A stretch of 64,000 nucleotides of DNA from Antribacter gilvus (GTDB lineage: Bacteria > Actinomycetota > Actinomycetes > Actinomycetales > Cellulomonadaceae), in NCBI RefSeq assembly GCF_003946865.1, contig NZ_QXTH01000006.1, positions 186,001-250,000 of the forward strand. The letters run 5' to 3'. How positions within the stretch are numbered: the first letter of the stretch is position 1; every line of letters begins with the position of its first letter. The notes beneath the pieces were generated by a model. That model did not search any database, was not told where the DNA came from, and saw only the letters and a program-made list of their open reading frames with translations. Of this stretch, positions 19,093-29,643 are shown piece by piece. The translations under genes were made by a program, and so were the position numbers.

Positions 19093-20657
19093 GAGGTCTC
19101 CATCCATCGTTCGGGTCCTGCGGCTGCCCGGGCGCTCCGGGCCCGCAGGGCCTGCTCGTCGAGCAGGCGCGCGGCGTCGGCCGCGTCGAGGTGGGGCGCT
19201 GCCGGGCTCACCGGACCGGGGGTCGAGTGCACCGTGAAGGTCGCGAGCCCCAGCCGTCGCTGCCACGGTCCCTGGGTCACGGCGAGCGACTGGGTGCGCT
19301 CGTGCGGCACCACGTCGAGCGCGCGCACGAGCCGGCCGCGGCGCAGCAGGAGGGCCCGGCCGGTCACGCTGAAGCCGTGCCGCCGCCAGGAGACCGGGTC
19401 GAGGATCCGAGCGCGGCGCGGGCTCCCGACGAACCGGCCGGCCGACGACGAGTCGCCCTCCAGGCCCTCGTCGAGCAGCGCGCGCGGCTCGTCCACGCCG
19501 AGTTCGGGCAGCACGAGCGAGAGCACCGCGAGCGCGTCCTCGCGCGTGCCGACGGGCAGCAGCACGGCGTTGGTCTCGTTCTTGTCCCCGTACCCCGCCA
19601 CGTTCACCTGCACGCGCCACCAGTCCGGCCCGCGCCACAGGAGGCCCTGCGTGAGGCTCACGGCCTGCACGCGCCCGGGCGGGATGGTCTGTGCGCGGGT
19701 CTCGAGGAGACCGTGGCGCAGCCGGATCCCGTCCGCCGAGATCGCGACCCGGAAGTCGAACTCGCCCGTGAACCGGTTGAACAGGTACCCGCCACCGCCC
19801 AGAAGGGCGGGCAGCACGGAGAACGCGATGCCGATGCGGCCCGTCGTGATCACGAGGACCACGAGAGCCACCACGAAGACGAACGTGAAGATCGCGGCGC
19901 CGCTGCGCAGCAGCGACACGATCAGGCGCGCCGGCGGGACGGTCAGGACCGACTGCTCAGGCGCCTCCAGGAGCCCGGGACGTTCGAGGAGCTCGGGGGC
20001 GAAGCCCTGGTCCGCCGTCGGCTCGCCCGGGTGCACCACCCCGGGCACGTGGTCCGCTGCCTGGGCGGTGTCCACCGGACCGTCCGCACCCGCCGGGAGC
20101 GGGGCGTCCGCAGGGGGCCGCGCGCCGACGTCGGGCAGCGGCTCGCCGGTCCGGTGTGCCTTGAGGCCTGCCGCGCGCGCGAGGAGCTCGCCACGCAGGG
20201 CGCGCGCGTCGCCGTCGCGGAGGAAGCCGATCGCGATGCCGGAGTCGCTGCCGCCTGCGACCTCGAGCGTGAGCTCGCAGAGCCCGAAGAGGCGTGCGAC
20301 GAGAGGCTGACGGATGTCGACCGCCTGGACCCGGTCCAGGCGGGCGTGGCGCTGCGTCCGGAACAGGACGCCCTTGCGCATGTGGACGGTGTCCTCGCCC
20401 ACGGCGTACGACGTCATGCGCCAGGCGACGGCCGCGTAGCCGAAGCCGACCAGCGCCACCAGGACGATCGCTGCCGGCACGATCCACCAGAAGTCGCTGC
20501 GCAGGAGCTCGACGATGCCCCCGCCCCGTGCGGAGTCGTCGATGGACTGCTGGCCCACGACGAACAGCGCGGCGGCCAGGATCGTCCACCCGCGCACCAC
20601 CGGGGTGATCGGGTGGACCCGGCGCCAGGCCAGGTCTTCCGCCGCCGGGGTGGTCAC
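19089..20657 (-). CDS. Membrane protein with bacterial PH (bPH2/DUF304) domains, YdbT-like
   Basis: A 522-aa protein with N-terminal hydrophobic pairs (about residues 17-75) and a further membrane pair near residue 225. Repeated bPH2-type modules are recognisable by YAVGEDTVHMRKGVLFRTQRHARLDRVQAVDI and by ADGIRLRHGLLETRAQTIPPGRVQAVSL and RRHGFSVTGRALLLRRGRL. A Pro/Ala-rich linker (about 150-205) separates the first module from the rest. These proteins occur in pairs with a shorter YdbS-type partner, here coupled upstream by GTGA. In Bacillus the pair affects resistance to membrane-active agents. The exact role is unknown, and its place at the head of the pantothenate operon is the mycobacterial arrangement. 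Confidence 0.85.
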   Translation of the reverse strand: MTTPAAEDLAWRRVHPITPVVRGWTILAAALFVVGQQSIDDSARGGGIVELLRSDFWWIVPAAIVLVALVGFGYAAVAWRMTSYAVGEDTVHMRKGVLFRTQRHARLDRVQAVDIRQPLVARLFGLCELTLEVAGGSDSGIAIGFLRDGDARALRGELLARAAGLKAHRTGEPLPDVGARPPADAPLPAGADGPVDTAQAADHVPGVVHPGEPTADQGFAPELLERPGLLEAPEQSVLTVPPARLIVSLLRSGAAIFTFVFVVALVVLVITTGRIGIAFSVLPALLGGGGYLFNRFTGEFDFRVAISADGIRLRHGLLETRAQTIPPGRVQAVSLTQGLLWRGPDWWRVQVNVAGYGDKNETNAVLLPVGTREDALAVLSLVLPELGVDEPRALLDEGLEGDSSSAGRFVGSPRRARILDPVSWRRHGFSVTGRALLLRRGRLVRALDVVPHERTQSLAVTQGPWQRRLGLATFTVHSTPGPVSPAAPHLDAADAARLLDEQALRARSARAAAGPERWMETS

Positions 20658-21136
20658 AGGCCCGCCAGACGGGCCTCGCCCCGCGAGGCGAGACGGTCGC
20701 GCAGGCGCGCCGCCTCGTCCGGCGGAAGGCCCGGGATCTGCGCGTCGGTGCCGACGGAGGCCGTGTGCAGCTGCACCTTGGCGAGCCCCAGCCTGCGGTC
20801 GAGCGGGCCGGCCTCGACGTCCACGTACTGCATCCGGCCGTACGGCACCACCGTGAGAGACCGGAAGAGGACGCCCTTGCGGATCAGCAGGTCGTCGTCG
20901 CGCTCGGCGTAGCCCAGGGCGTGCACCTGCCGCGGGACCACCCAGGCCGTGAGGGCCAGGATCGCGGCCGGGAAGCCGGCGAGCAGCCAGAACCACGGGG
21001 ACACGGTGAAGGCCAGGGCTGCGCCTGCGAGCAGCGGGATGCCCAGCGTGATCGCGGCCGGGACCAGCCGTGCCGTCACGAGCCGCGGCGACACGCGGCT
21101 CCAGGTCACGTCCGGCGGTTCGAACGGGCTGGTCAT
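20654..21136 (-). CDS. Short PH-domain membrane protein, YdbS-like
   Basis: A 160-aa partner of the following gene. It has two hydrophobic helices (about residues 20-68), then one bPH2 domain (DDDLLIRKGVLFRSLTVVPYGRMQYVDVEAGPLDRRLGLAKVQLHTAS) and a short tail. It is the first gene of the operon running to nadB. The start ATG 21136 has a -10 GAGAAT exactly six bases upstream, so the operon mRNA is probably leaderless. The GTGA overlap with the next gene suggests the two are made in step and may form a complex in the membrane. Confidence 0.85.
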   Translation of the reverse strand: MTSPFEPPDVTWSRVSPRLVTARLVPAAITLGIPLLAGAALAFTVSPWFWLLAGFPAAILALTAWVVPRQVHALGYAERDDDLLIRKGVLFRSLTVVPYGRMQYVDVEAGPLDRRLGLAKVQLHTASVGTDAQIPGLPPDEAARLRDRLASRGEARLAGL

Positions 21137-21192
21137 GCCGTCATTCTCCCATCAAGAGGTCGCAGAGGGCAGGACCCTGCGGGAGGTACGCG

Positions 21193-21690
21193 TCACGCCG
21201 GGACCGTGGACTCCCCCGGCTCGCCGTCCCCACGCCGCCCGCCGTTGTCGTCGCCCGGGGGCGGGAGCTCGCAGAACCGCTCCACCACGAGCCCCACCCC
21301 GGCCAGGACGAGGGAGCACAGCACGGCGACACCTGCCGCGACGGCGCGGTCCCGCCGCGGCTCGATCGCCAGGTCGGGCAGCATCACGAGCACCTGGGCG
21401 AGGTACCAGCCGCTGAGCAGCGCCCCCGTGAGGGACGCCGCCTTGGCCAGCACGAGGGTACGGGCGGCCCGGAGGCCGTCCAGCGACGGCCGGTCGCCCC
21501 GCTGGTAGGCGCGGACGGCCCAGCCCAGACGAAGGGCGAGGCCGGCGAGCACGAGGATCGCGACGTCGACCACCCACGGCACGGGAGGCAGGTGGACCCC
21601 GCGCCCCTCGAGGGCCCGGAGCACCAACCACCCACCGACCGCTACGCCGACCAGCGCGAGCAGCAGCGTTCGGACCGGAGTTCTCCGCAT
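21193..21690 (-). CDS. DUF3180 membrane protein
   Basis: Function unknown. It is 165 aa with four predicted membrane helices (from about residues 5, 40, 80 and 112) and a Gly/Glu-rich cytoplasmic C-terminus. It begins one base after the folB-folK stop (TGACATG) and so closes the folate operon. The same location downstream of folK is held by Rv3605c in M. tuberculosis. Alternative upstream starts would overlap the folBK coding end and add an Arg-rich non-family N-terminus. Confidence 0.82.
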   Translation of the reverse strand: MRRTPVRTLLLALVGVAVGGWLVLRALEGRGVHLPPVPWVVDVAILVLAGLALRLGWAVRAYQRGDRPSLDGLRAARTLVLAKAASLTGALLSGWYLAQVLVMLPDLAIEPRRDRAVAAGVAVLCSLVLAGVGLVVERFCELPPPGDDNGGRRGDGEPGESTVPA

Positions 21691-21691
21691 G

Positions 21692-24118
21692 TCAGGCGTC
21701 GCGCCCTCGGCCGTCGTCCTGGCGGACCGGGGACCACGACGGCAGCGAGTCGACGACGTCCGCCGACCCGCCACCCGACGGGGCAGCAGGTGGCCCGCCG
21801 GGGACGCCGGTCACCAGACCGTCCGGCAACGGGATCACCGGGGGCTGCCCGGTGGCCTGGTTCACCGGGGGGAACAGGCCCTGCTGGGAAGCTCCCTGCG
21901 GGACCGTGCCGGGCTGAGGCGCTGCCAGTTGAGGCGCTGCCTGCTGAGGCGCTCCCTGCTGAGGCGCGCTCGGCCTGGTGGCCTGCAGGGCTGTCACGGG
22001 GGCGAACGAGGGCGCCATCACGGGCGAGCCCGGGTGGCTCATCGGTTCGGAGGTGACGTCCTGGTGGGCCGTCTCGCGGACCGCCATCGGCACGGGCGGG
22101 GCCTGCGGCAGGGACGACGCCGGGGGCTGCGGGGCAACCGTCGCGGCCGGCGGCGCCGGGACGAACGCCTCCTGCGGCGCGGGGACGGTCCCTCCCGCCG
22201 GATAGGCCTGCGAGGCTCGCGTCGGGAGACCCGAGGACGCGAGACCCGGGTCTCCGGCGCCCTGCGGGCTGACCGGCACGGAACCGGGCACCGCCGGTGC
22301 GACGGGGCCGCTCGTGTGGATCTGCGGGTGTGCCGGCGAGCCGGTCACGAACGCCTGCGGGAGGCTGACCGAACCGCTCGAGTAGCCCTGCGGGTGACCG
22401 CCCGGCTCGACCACCGGCGGCATCGGGACGACGGCCGACTGCTGGACAGGGGCCTGAGCCGGGGGCGCTACCTGCGCCGAGGCCTGAGGCTGCTGGTGAT
22501 GGGGCTGCTGGTGATGGGGCTGCTGGGCCGGTGCCTGCGCCGTGGCGGGCACCGGCGCGACGGTGTTCGTCGGTACCTCGGCCGGGGAGGGCGCTGCGCC
22601 ACCGCCGTCGGATGCTGCGGACTCGGGGTCGGTCAGCCAGTCCAGGGCGAGCCAGCGGATGCCGGACCTGTCCGGGGCCGTCGCGGCCAGCGCCGCGACC
22701 GGGCCGCCGCCGAGGCCGGGGAGCACCGCGTCCGGCTCCACCTGGGACCAGGGCTCCAGCACGAAGGCGCGCTCGTGCGCACGCGGGTGCGGGAGCTCGA
22801 GGTCGTCGGCCGTCGCGGTCAGGGTGCCGTACACGATGAGGTCGATGTCGAGCGTGCGGGGCCCCCACCGCTCGTCGCGGACACGTCCGTGCGCCGCCTC
22901 GACCGTCTGGCAGGCCCGCAGCAGGTCGCGGGCCGACAGCGTGGTCCTTGCCAGGAGCACCGTGTTCAGGAAGTCGGGCTGGTCGGGACCGCCGACGGCG
23001 GCCGTCCGCGCCAGCGGCGACACGTCGGTGACCTCCAGGCCTGCCACCCGGTCCAGATCCGTCACCGCGGCACGCAGGGTCGCCTGGGGGTCGCCCAGGT
23101 TGGCCCCCAGCGCCAGCACCACGTCGACCCAGCCCGCGGGGACCTCGTCCATCCGGTCGTGCGGGCGCCCCTCGTGCTCGGCGTCGGCGGTCGCCTCGGG
23201 GGCGCCCGTCACCTCCGCGGGGGCGGGCTCGGCCGCCGGCTCCCAGACCGGGGACTGCACGCTCGCCCAGTACTCCTCGGCGGAGGGCTCCTCCTGCCGC
23301 GGCTGCTCGTGACGCGACTCCTCGCGGTGGTCCTCCTGCTGCGCGGGCTGCTGCTCGAAGGAGGGCTGCACGGAGGGCCGCTCCGCATAGAGAGCCTGCT
23401 CCGGGTACGGCTGCTGCTCGTACTGCTGCTCGTGCCGCTCGGCCGCGGCGGGCTGCTCCGCGAACGCGGGCTCGGCGTAGGCCGGCTGCTCGTAGGCGGG
23501 TTCCGCGTAGGCCGGCTGCTCGGAGAACACCGGCTGCTCCGCGAACGCGGGCTCCGCGTACGAGGCCTGCTCCGGGTAGGCCTCGTCGGCGTACCGCTCG
23601 CCGTAGCCCCCGGCAGGAGAGCTCTCCACGGGCGACGTCTCGGCGGGACCTTGCAGGTCGTCGGACGCGCCCTGCTCCGAGGCGAGCGGCGGCGCCGCAA
23701 CCACGGGCGCCCGGTTCCGGTCGCGACGGATGGAGACCTCGACGTCGCTGAACGCGACGGGGATCGGGGCGTGCGGCTTGTGCACCGTCACATCCACCGT
23801 GTGGACCTGCGGGCGGACGAGCACTGCTGCCGCGATGCGCTCCGCGACGGTCTCGATGAGGTCCGCCGGGTCACCGGACAGCACCGCGTGCACGTCCTGC
23901 GCCACGTCGGCATAGCTGATCGTGTCCTCGAGGCGGTCCCCCGCGGCCGCCGCCCGCGTGTCGACGTGGAGAACCACGTCCGCGCGAAACTCCTGGCCCG
24001 TGGCACGCTCCGACGGGAGGACCCCGTGGTTGCCACGGGCACTGACTCCCGTGAGCCGGATCTGGTCGAGCGGCAGCCCGTCCGGTGCTGGGACGCTGGC
24101 ACCAAAGGCGATGGTCAC
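21692..24118 (-). CDS. folBK: Bifunctional dihydroneopterin aldolase / HPPK with long disordered linker and tail
   Basis: Folate pathway fusion, 808 aa. Residues 1-131 are FolB (DQIRLTGVSARGNHGV; KPHAPIPVAFSDVEV). Residues 328-495 are FolK, 6-hydroxymethyl-dihydropterin pyrophosphokinase (LALGANLGD; RWGPRTLDIDLIVYG; LPHPRAHERAFVLEPW). Between them is about 195 residues of repetitive Glu/Ala/Pro/Tyr/Gln-rich sequence built on EPAYAEQP-like units, and after FolK about 310 residues rich in Pro, Gln, Ala and His. Both are predicted disordered; normal FolB plus FolK would need only about 300 residues. The start GTG 24118 overlaps the folP stop (GTGA) and has GGGGGAGA upstream. The frame is open throughout with actinobacterial codon use, so this does not look like a sequencing artefact. 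Confidence 0.9.
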   Translation of the reverse strand: MTIAFGASVPAPDGLPLDQIRLTGVSARGNHGVLPSERATGQEFRADVVLHVDTRAAAAGDRLEDTISYADVAQDVHAVLSGDPADLIETVAERIAAAVLVRPQVHTVDVTVHKPHAPIPVAFSDVEVSIRRDRNRAPVVAAPPLASEQGASDDLQGPAETSPVESSPAGGYGERYADEAYPEQASYAEPAFAEQPVFSEQPAYAEPAYEQPAYAEPAFAEQPAAAERHEQQYEQQPYPEQALYAERPSVQPSFEQQPAQQEDHREESRHEQPRQEEPSAEEYWASVQSPVWEPAAEPAPAEVTGAPEATADAEHEGRPHDRMDEVPAGWVDVVLALGANLGDPQATLRAAVTDLDRVAGLEVTDVSPLARTAAVGGPDQPDFLNTVLLARTTLSARDLLRACQTVEAAHGRVRDERWGPRTLDIDLIVYGTLTATADDLELPHPRAHERAFVLEPWSQVEPDAVLPGLGGGPVAALAATAPDRSGIRWLALDWLTDPESAASDGGGAAPSPAEVPTNTVAPVPATAQAPAQQPHHQQPHHQQPQASAQVAPPAQAPVQQSAVVPMPPVVEPGGHPQGYSSGSVSLPQAFVTGSPAHPQIHTSGPVAPAVPGSVPVSPQGAGDPGLASSGLPTRASQAYPAGGTVPAPQEAFVPAPPAATVAPQPPASSLPQAPPVPMAVRETAHQDVTSEPMSHPGSPVMAPSFAPVTALQATRPSAPQQGAPQQAAPQLAAPQPGTVPQGASQQGLFPPVNQATGQPPVIPLPDGLVTGVPGGPPAAPSGGGSADVVDSLPSWSPVRQDDGRGRDA

Positions 24119-25128
24119 CGTGGTCTCCCCCCGTCGTCGTTGATTGCCTTCGCATCCTGCCAGGTCGGTGCAAGCCCTTCCGAGCCCGAGACGTCCGATG
24201 TGTCCTTGCCCACAGGCGAAACCGTGTCCTGAGCGGCCGTCCAAGCGGCTGCCACCCGGACCGCGTCCGCGCTCGCGCGCACGGTGTGCACGCGCACGCA
24301 CCAGGCGCCGGCCGCGGCCGAGAGCGCCGACACGGCGGCCGTGGCGTCGTCCCGCGCGCGGGGCGGCGCGGGGTCCCCCGAGGTGTCGGCCAGCAGGTGC
24401 CCCAGGAAGCGCTTGCGCGACGCGCCGACGAGCACCGGCCGGCCCAGCGCGTGCAACGCGTCGAGGTGCGCGAGCAGCGGCCAGTTCAAGGCCCCCGCCT
24501 TCGAGAAGCCGAGGCCCGGGTCGAGGACGACCTGGTCCTCGCGCACGCCGGCCGCGAGGAGGGCGTCCAGCCGGGCGGAGAGCTCGTCGCGGACGTCGGC
24601 CACGACGTCGTCGTACACCTCGAGCTGGTCCATCACGTCGGCATGGCCACGCCAGTGCATCGCCACGTACGCGACTCCGGTCTCGGCCACGGTCCGTCCC
24701 ATGGCGGGGTCTGCCAGGCCGCCCGAGACGTCGTTCACGAGGCGGGCGCCCGCGGCGACGGCCTGCTCGGCCACCTGCGCGCGCGTGGTGTCCACGCTCA
24801 CGACAGCGCCGTGCGCCGCGAGGCGGCGGATCACCGGCAGGACCCTCGCGAGCTCCTGCTCCACCGGCACGCGGCTCGAGCCCGGCCGGGTCGACTCCCC
24901 GCCCACGTCGAGCAGGTCCGCGCCCTCGCCGAGCAGCTCGAGACCGTGGGCCACGGCGGCGTCGGGCTCGAACCACTCGCCCCCGTCGGAGAACGAGTCG
25001 GGGGTCACGTTGACCACGCCCATCACGAGCGCGCGGCCCCTGGCCGACAGCTCCGGGAGACCGGCGACAGCCACGTCCCGGGCGCTGCCGGGCCGCACCG
25101 TCGAGGCCTCGCTCATGAGGGAGGTCAC
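24115..25128 (-). CDS. folP: Dihydropteroate synthase
   Basis: Condenses the pterin pyrophosphate from FolK with p-aminobenzoate; target of sulfonamides. The TIM-barrel motifs are complete: [46 protein letters not shown] and [13 protein letters not shown] 25128 overlaps the folE stop (GTGA) and gives 337 aa; ATG 25116, four codons later, is an alternative. The last 45 residues are an Asp/Ser-rich extension after the normal end of the fold. It is located between folE and folBK in the conserved ftsH-folE-folP-folB-folK order. Confidence 0.95.
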   Translation of the reverse strand: MTSLMSEASTVRPGSARDVAVAGLPELSARGRALVMGVVNVTPDSFSDGGEWFEPDAAVAHGLELLGEGADLLDVGGESTRPGSSRVPVEQELARVLPVIRRLAAHGAVVSVDTTRAQVAEQAVAAGARLVNDVSGGLADPAMGRTVAETGVAYVAMHWRGHADVMDQLEVYDDVVADVRDELSARLDALLAAGVREDQVVLDPGLGFSKAGALNWPLLAHLDALHALGRPVLVGASRKRFLGHLLADTSGDPAPPRARDDATAAVSALSAAAGAWCVRVHTVRASADAVRVAAAWTAAQDTVSPVGKDTSDVSGSEGLAPTWQDAKAINDDGGRPR

Positions 25129-25751
25129 CGCCCGAGGATGAGGCTCATCGCCTCGGCGCGGGTCGCGACGTCCCGCATGACGCCGCGGACGGCGGACGTC
25201 ACCGTCCGCGAGCCGGGCTTGCGGACACCACGCATGGACATGCACAGGTGCTCGCACTCGACCACGACGAGCACTCCCCGCGGCTCGAGGAGCTCGACGA
25301 GCGAGTCGGCGATCTGGGTGGTCATCCGCTCCTGGACCTGCGGCCGCCGTGCGTACACGTCGACCAGGCGCGCGAGCTTGGACAGGCCGGTGATCCGGCC
25401 GTCCTCGTTCGGGATGTACCCCACGTGCGCCACGCCGTGGAACGGCACCAGGTGGTGCTCGCACGTCGAGTAGACCTCGATGTCCTTGACCAGCACCATC
25501 TCCTCGTGACCGAGGTCGAAGGTGGTGGTCAGCACGTCGCCCGGCTCCTGGCGGATCCCGGCGAAGATCTCCTCGTAGGCGCGGGCCACGCGCGCGGGCG
25601 TCTCGCGCAGGCCCTCACGCTCGGGGTCCTCGCCGACCGCGAGCAACAGCTCGCGGACGGCGGCCTCGACCCGGACGGCGTCGTACGGCGGCACCTCGGC
25701 CGGAGGCCGCCCGGCCACCGACACGGGATCGATCGTCTCGCGCGAGGTCAT
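25125..25751 (-). CDS. folE: GTP cyclohydrolase I
   Basis: First step of folate synthesis, GTP to 7,8-dihydroneopterin triphosphate. It is 208 aa. The zinc and active-site residues are visible in [11 protein letters not shown] and the second Cys in [10 protein letters not shown], with [23 protein letters not shown] between. The start ATG 25751 overlaps the ftsH stop as ATGA, so folE translation is tied to ftsH. No separate promoter was found. Confidence 0.97.
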   Translation of the reverse strand: MTSRETIDPVSVAGRPPAEVPPYDAVRVEAAVRELLLAVGEDPEREGLRETPARVARAYEEIFAGIRQEPGDVLTTTFDLGHEEMVLVKDIEVYSTCEHHLVPFHGVAHVGYIPNEDGRITGLSKLARLVDVYARRPQVQERMTTQIADSLVELLEPRGVLVVVECEHLCMSMRGVRKPGSRTVTSAVRGVMRDVATRAEAMSLILGR

Positions 25752-27808
25752 CCGTCGACCGTCCCAGGGCCCTCGACCGCGCCCGGCGTCGCGTCCTGCC
25801 CGGGGATGTAGGCGGAGTCGACGACCGCCTCGTCCTGCGGGACCTGCGGGCTGCCGTTCGAGGCAGCCTTCTCGGTCGGCGTGAGGACGGGTCCACGCGT
25901 GTGGACGGTGCGCTGCTCGCTCGAGAGCCAGACGTCACGGGCGGGGCGCTTCTCGACCGCCGAGAACACCTCCGCCAGCTCGGCCTGGTTCAGCGTCTCC
26001 TTCTCCAGCAGGCGCAGCACGAGCTCGTCAAGCACCTCGCGGTACTGGGTGAGCACCTCCCACGCCTCGTCGTGCGCCGCCTCGATGAGCACGCGGACCT
26101 CGCTGTCCACCGTGCCGGCGACGGCCTCGGAGTAGTCGCGCTGGTGCCCCATGTCGCGGCCGAGGAACGGCTCGCCGGCGCTCGTGCCGAGCTTGATCGC
26201 CCCGACCCGCCCGCTCATGCCGTACTCGGTGACCATCCTGCGCGCGATGGCGCTGGCCTTCTCGATGTCGTTGCTGGCGCCGGTCGTGGGGTCGTGGAAC
26301 ACGATCTCCTCGGCCACCCGCCCGCCCATCGCGTACGCGAGCTGGTCGAGCAGCTCGTTGCGCGTGGTGGAGTACTTGTCCTCCATCGGCATCACCATCG
26401 TGTAGCCGAGGGCGCGACCGCGCGGCAGGATCGTCACCTTGGTGACCGGGTCGGTGTACCGCATCGCCGCGGCGACCAGGGCGTGACCACCCTCGTGGTA
26501 CGCCGTGATCTTCTGCTCCTTGACGTTCATGACCCGCGTGCGCTTCTGCGGGCCTGCGACCACCCGGTCGATGGCCTCGTCGAGCGCACGGTCGTCGATC
26601 AGCTGCGCACCGCTCCGGGCCGTGAGCAGCGCGGCCTCGTTGAGGACGTTCGCCAGGTCGGCGCCGGTGAAGCCGGGCGTCCGGCGGGCCACGGCCCCCA
26701 GGTCGACCGCCGGGACCATCGGCTTGCCCTGGGCGTGGACGCGCAGGATCGCCTCGCGGCCCTTGAGGTCAGGGGCCTCCACCGCGACCTGGCGGTCGAA
26801 GCGACCGGGACGCAGCAGCGCGGGGTCCAGGATGTCGGGCCGGTTGGTGGCGGCGATGAGGATGACGTTCGTCTTGACGTCGAAGCCGTCCATCTCGACG
26901 AGGAGCTGGTTCAGCGTCTGCTCCCGCTCGTCGTGACCGCCGCCCATGCCGGCGCCGCGGTGGCGGCCCACCGCGTCGATCTCGTCGACGAAGATGATCG
27001 CCGGGGAGTTCTGCTTGGCCTGCTCGAAGAGGTCGCGCACACGGCTCGCGCCGACGCCCACGAACATCTCGACGAAGTCCGAGCCGGAGATCGAGTAGAA
27101 CGGCACGCCGGCCTCGCCGGCCACGGCCCGCGCGATGAGCGTCTTGCCCGTGCCGGGCGGGCCGTAGAGCAGCACGCCCTTGGGGATCTTGGCGCCCACG
27201 GCCTGGAACTTGGCCGGCTCGGCCAGGAACTCCTTGATCTCCTGGAGCTCCTCCACCGCCTCGTCAGCACCCGCGACGTCCGAGAACGTCACCTGCGGCG
27301 TGTCCTTGGTGATCAGCTTGGCACGCGACTTGCCGAAGCCCATCACGCGCGACCCGCCACCCTGCATGCGGGAGAACAGGAACCAGAAGATGAGCCCGAT
27401 GATGATGAACGGGATCATGATCTGGAGCAGCGACGACAGGAAGCTCGGCCGGGGCACCTCGGAGTTGAAGCCGTCGGCAAGGTCGGCGGACGAGACCGCC
27501 TCCACCACGCGCTCGCCCTGCGGCGCCACGTAGTAGAACTCGACCAGCTTGCCGTGCTCCACCTCGCGGGAGTCTTCGCCCTCGCCCTCGGTGGTGGTGA
27601 ATTCCTTCGACAGCTCCAGCTCGACGCGCTGTTCTGTGTCCACGATCAGGGCGCTGGTGACCGTGTCGCCGTCCAGGAGCTCGAGCCCCTCGGACGTGTC
27701 GATCCGGGACACCCTCGGGCCCTGCAGGGTGGTGAAGGCCAGGACGATGAGAATCAGCGCGGCCACGACCCAGATCAGGGGCCCGCTGAGGATCTTCTTG
27801 ATGTTCAT
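25748..27808 (-). CDS. ftsH: ATP-dependent zinc metalloprotease FtsH
   Basis: Membrane-bound AAA+ protease for quality control of membrane and regulatory proteins. It is 686 aa. Two membrane helices (about 10-27 and 123-146) flank a periplasm-facing domain. The AAA module has Walker A GPPGTGKT (216-223), Walker B FVDEID (273-278) and the arginine-finger region GRFDRQ, and the protease has zinc motif HEGGH (438-442). The last 60 residues are a Pro/Glu-rich tail typical of actinobacterial FtsH. It heads the ftsH-folE-folP-folBK-DUF3180 operon. The 137-bp gap upstream should hold the promoter, but no single element stood out. Confidence 0.98.
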   Translation of the reverse strand: MNIKKILSGPLIWVVAALILIVLAFTTLQGPRVSRIDTSEGLELLDGDTVTSALIVDTEQRVELELSKEFTTTEGEGEDSREVEHGKLVEFYYVAPQGERVVEAVSSADLADGFNSEVPRPSFLSSLLQIMIPFIIIGLIFWFLFSRMQGGGSRVMGFGKSRAKLITKDTPQVTFSDVAGADEAVEELQEIKEFLAEPAKFQAVGAKIPKGVLLYGPPGTGKTLIARAVAGEAGVPFYSISGSDFVEMFVGVGASRVRDLFEQAKQNSPAIIFVDEIDAVGRHRGAGMGGGHDEREQTLNQLLVEMDGFDVKTNVILIAATNRPDILDPALLRPGRFDRQVAVEAPDLKGREAILRVHAQGKPMVPAVDLGAVARRTPGFTGADLANVLNEAALLTARSGAQLIDDRALDEAIDRVVAGPQKRTRVMNVKEQKITAYHEGGHALVAAAMRYTDPVTKVTILPRGRALGYTMVMPMEDKYSTTRNELLDQLAYAMGGRVAEEIVFHDPTTGASNDIEKASAIARRMVTEYGMSGRVGAIKLGTSAGEPFLGRDMGHQRDYSEAVAGTVDSEVRVLIEAAHDEAWEVLTQYREVLDELVLRLLEKETLNQAELAEVFSAVEKRPARDVWLSSEQRTVHTRGPVLTPTEKAASNGSPQVPQDEAVVDSAYIPGQDATPGAVEGPGTVDG

Positions 27809-27945
27809 CGGCGACGGGGACTACTCCCCGCATCCCTCCGCTCGCGCAACGTCTGTCCGTCGAAACTACACGCTGAGCCTGTGAGGAAGCCTGCCGTTGC
27901 GCTCAGCGCGTAGTCGACGGCGGGCCAGGTGTCCCCCGGCGGCGC

Positions 27946-28500
27946 TCAGCCCCCGTACACGTGCGGTGCGAGCGTCGCCACGAAGGGGAGATTACGGTAC
28001 TTCTCGTCATAGTCCAGGCCGTATCCCACAACGAACTCGTTGGGGATCTCGAAGCCGACGTACCGCACGTCGACGTCCACCTTGGCGGCGTCGGGCTTGC
28101 GCAGCATGGCGGCGACCTCGACCGACGCCGGTCCGCGCGACCGGAGGTTCGACACGAGCCACGACAGGGTCAGGCCCGAGTCGATGATGTCCTCGACGAT
28201 CAGGACGTGCCGCCCCGTCAGGTCGGAGTCCAGGTCCTTGAGGATGCGGACGACGCCGGACGACTTGGTGCCGGACCCGTAGGACGACACCGCCATCCAG
28301 TCCATCGTCACGGAGCTGTGCAGGTGGCGGGCGAGGTCGGCCATCACCATGATGGCGCCCTTGAGAACACCGACCAGGAGCAGGTCCTTGCCCGCGTAGT
28401 CGGCATCGATCCGGGAGGCCAGCTCGGAGAGCCGCTCCCGCAGCTGTTCCTCGGTGAGAAGGATGTTCGCGAGGTCGTCACCGACGTCGGACTGGTCCAC
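27946..28500 (-). CDS. hpt: Hypoxanthine phosphoribosyltransferase
   Basis: Purine salvage enzyme converting hypoxanthine or guanine plus PRPP to IMP or GMP. It is 184 aa. The PRPP-binding signature VLIVEDIIDSGLTL and the flexible-loop MDWMAVSSYGSGTKSSG are present, and the C-terminal YVGFEIPNEFVVGYGLDYDEKYRNLPF block is nearly identical to mycobacterial Hpt. The start GTG 28500 has AGGAG eight bases upstream and lies 3 bp after the tilS stop, so the two are one transcript. Confidence 0.96.
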   Translation of the reverse strand: MDQSDVGDDLANILLTEEQLRERLSELASRIDADYAGKDLLLVGVLKGAIMVMADLARHLHSSVTMDWMAVSSYGSGTKSSGVVRILKDLDSDLTGRHVLIVEDIIDSGLTLSWLVSNLRSRGPASVEVAAMLRKPDAAKVDVDVRYVGFEIPNEFVVGYGLDYDEKYRNLPFVATLAPHVYGG

Positions 28501-28503
28501 GGG

Positions 28504-29619
28504 TCACTCCTGTTGTCTGCGGGCTGGCCTGACGCCGGGCTCGTCAACAGACCCGGAGGATCCGGGCTGCAGGGCTGGGCGCAGGAACAGACTGCCACAC
28601 GCGCGCCACGCCCGTGCATCGCCCGGCAGGTGAGCGGGACCCTGCCCGCTCCATGAGACGACGAGCGCGTCGAGAGCGTCGACGTGGCGCGCGGTGGTGG
28701 TCGCGCCCACCCAGGCGGCGGCCAGCCGCAGGGCACGCCGGCGCAATGCCGCGGGCGCGTCGCCGAGCGTCCGGACGTCGAGCGCGAGCGCCCCGCCGCC
28801 GTCGACGGCGGCCGTCACCGCGGCGGACTCGGCCCTGCCGAGGAGCGCCGCCGCGAGCTCGTCCAGCGCGTCGGCGTCCTCGCGCAGCTGGTCCGCACTG
28901 CGAGCCAGCGCCTCGGCCACACCTGGACCGAGGACGTCCTCCAAGGCCGGCAGGGCCACGCCGCGCACCAGGGTGCGCAGCGGCGCCCCGCCGTCGTCTC
29001 CCCCGTCCGGCGGGACCAGGTTGGTGGGGTCCGTCCAGAACTCGAGCCCGAGCGCCGCGCACACGGCCTCGGTCTGCGCCCGCCGCAGGCCGAGGAAGGG
29101 CCGACGGTAGATGCCCCGCTCGCGCGGCATGCCGGCCAGCGAGCGAGCGCCCGACCCGCGGGCCAGCCCGAGGAGCATCTGCTCCGCCTGGTCGTCGAGC
29201 GTGTGGCCCAGGAGCACGGCCAGCGCCCCGGACTCGGCGGCGACGGCCCCGAGCGCGTCGTAGCGCGCGCGGCGCGCTCCCCCCTCGGGCCCCTCCGGAG
29301 TGGCGCCGACCACGACCCTGCGCACCACCACGGGGTCCAGGCCCAGCTCCCGGCACTGCCGGGCGGCCGTCTCCGCCACCTGGGCCGATCCGGTCTGCAG
29401 ACCGTGGTCCACGACGACGGCACCCGCCCGGACCGCGTGGCCACGCGACCGGACGGAGCGCCCGACACGCCGCGCCTCGTGGGCGGTCGCAGCCGCGAGC
29501 GCCAGGCTGTCCGCACCCCCGGAGCACGCCACGAGCACCAGCGCGCCGGGCGGGAGGCCGGCCAGCGCCGACCGGACCGCGGACCGTGCGGCAGCCACCG
29601 CCGGGTCGACCGATGCCAC
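28504..29619 (-). CDS. tilS: tRNA(Ile)-lysidine synthase
   Basis: Modifies C34 of the CAU-anticodon tRNA-Ile to lysidine so that it reads AUA. It is 371 aa with the N-type ATP pyrophosphatase loop [11 protein letters not shown] (33-38 core) and the [19 protein letters not shown] signature; the C-terminal half is short and alanine-rich, as in other actinomycetes. The start GTG 29619 has AGGAG upstream. It lies between the zinc metalloprotease gene and hpt, as in Rv3626c-Rv3625c-Rv3624c. Confidence 0.93.
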   Translation of the reverse strand: MASVDPAVAAARSAVRSALAGLPPGALVLVACSGGADSLALAAATAHEARRVGRSVRSRGHAVRAGAVVVDHGLQTGSAQVAETAARQCRELGLDPVVVRRVVVGATPEGPEGGARRARYDALGAVAAESGALAVLLGHTLDDQAEQMLLGLARGSGARSLAGMPRERGIYRRPFLGLRRAQTEAVCAALGLEFWTDPTNLVPPDGGDDGGAPLRTLVRGVALPALEDVLGPGVAEALARSADQLREDADALDELAAALLGRAESAAVTAAVDGGGALALDVRTLGDAPAALRRRALRLAAAWVGATTTARHVDALDALVVSWSGQGPAHLPGDARAWRACGSLFLRPALQPGSSGSVDEPGVRPARRQQE

Positions 29620-29643
29620 AGCGTCTCCTGTTCTCAGGTGATC

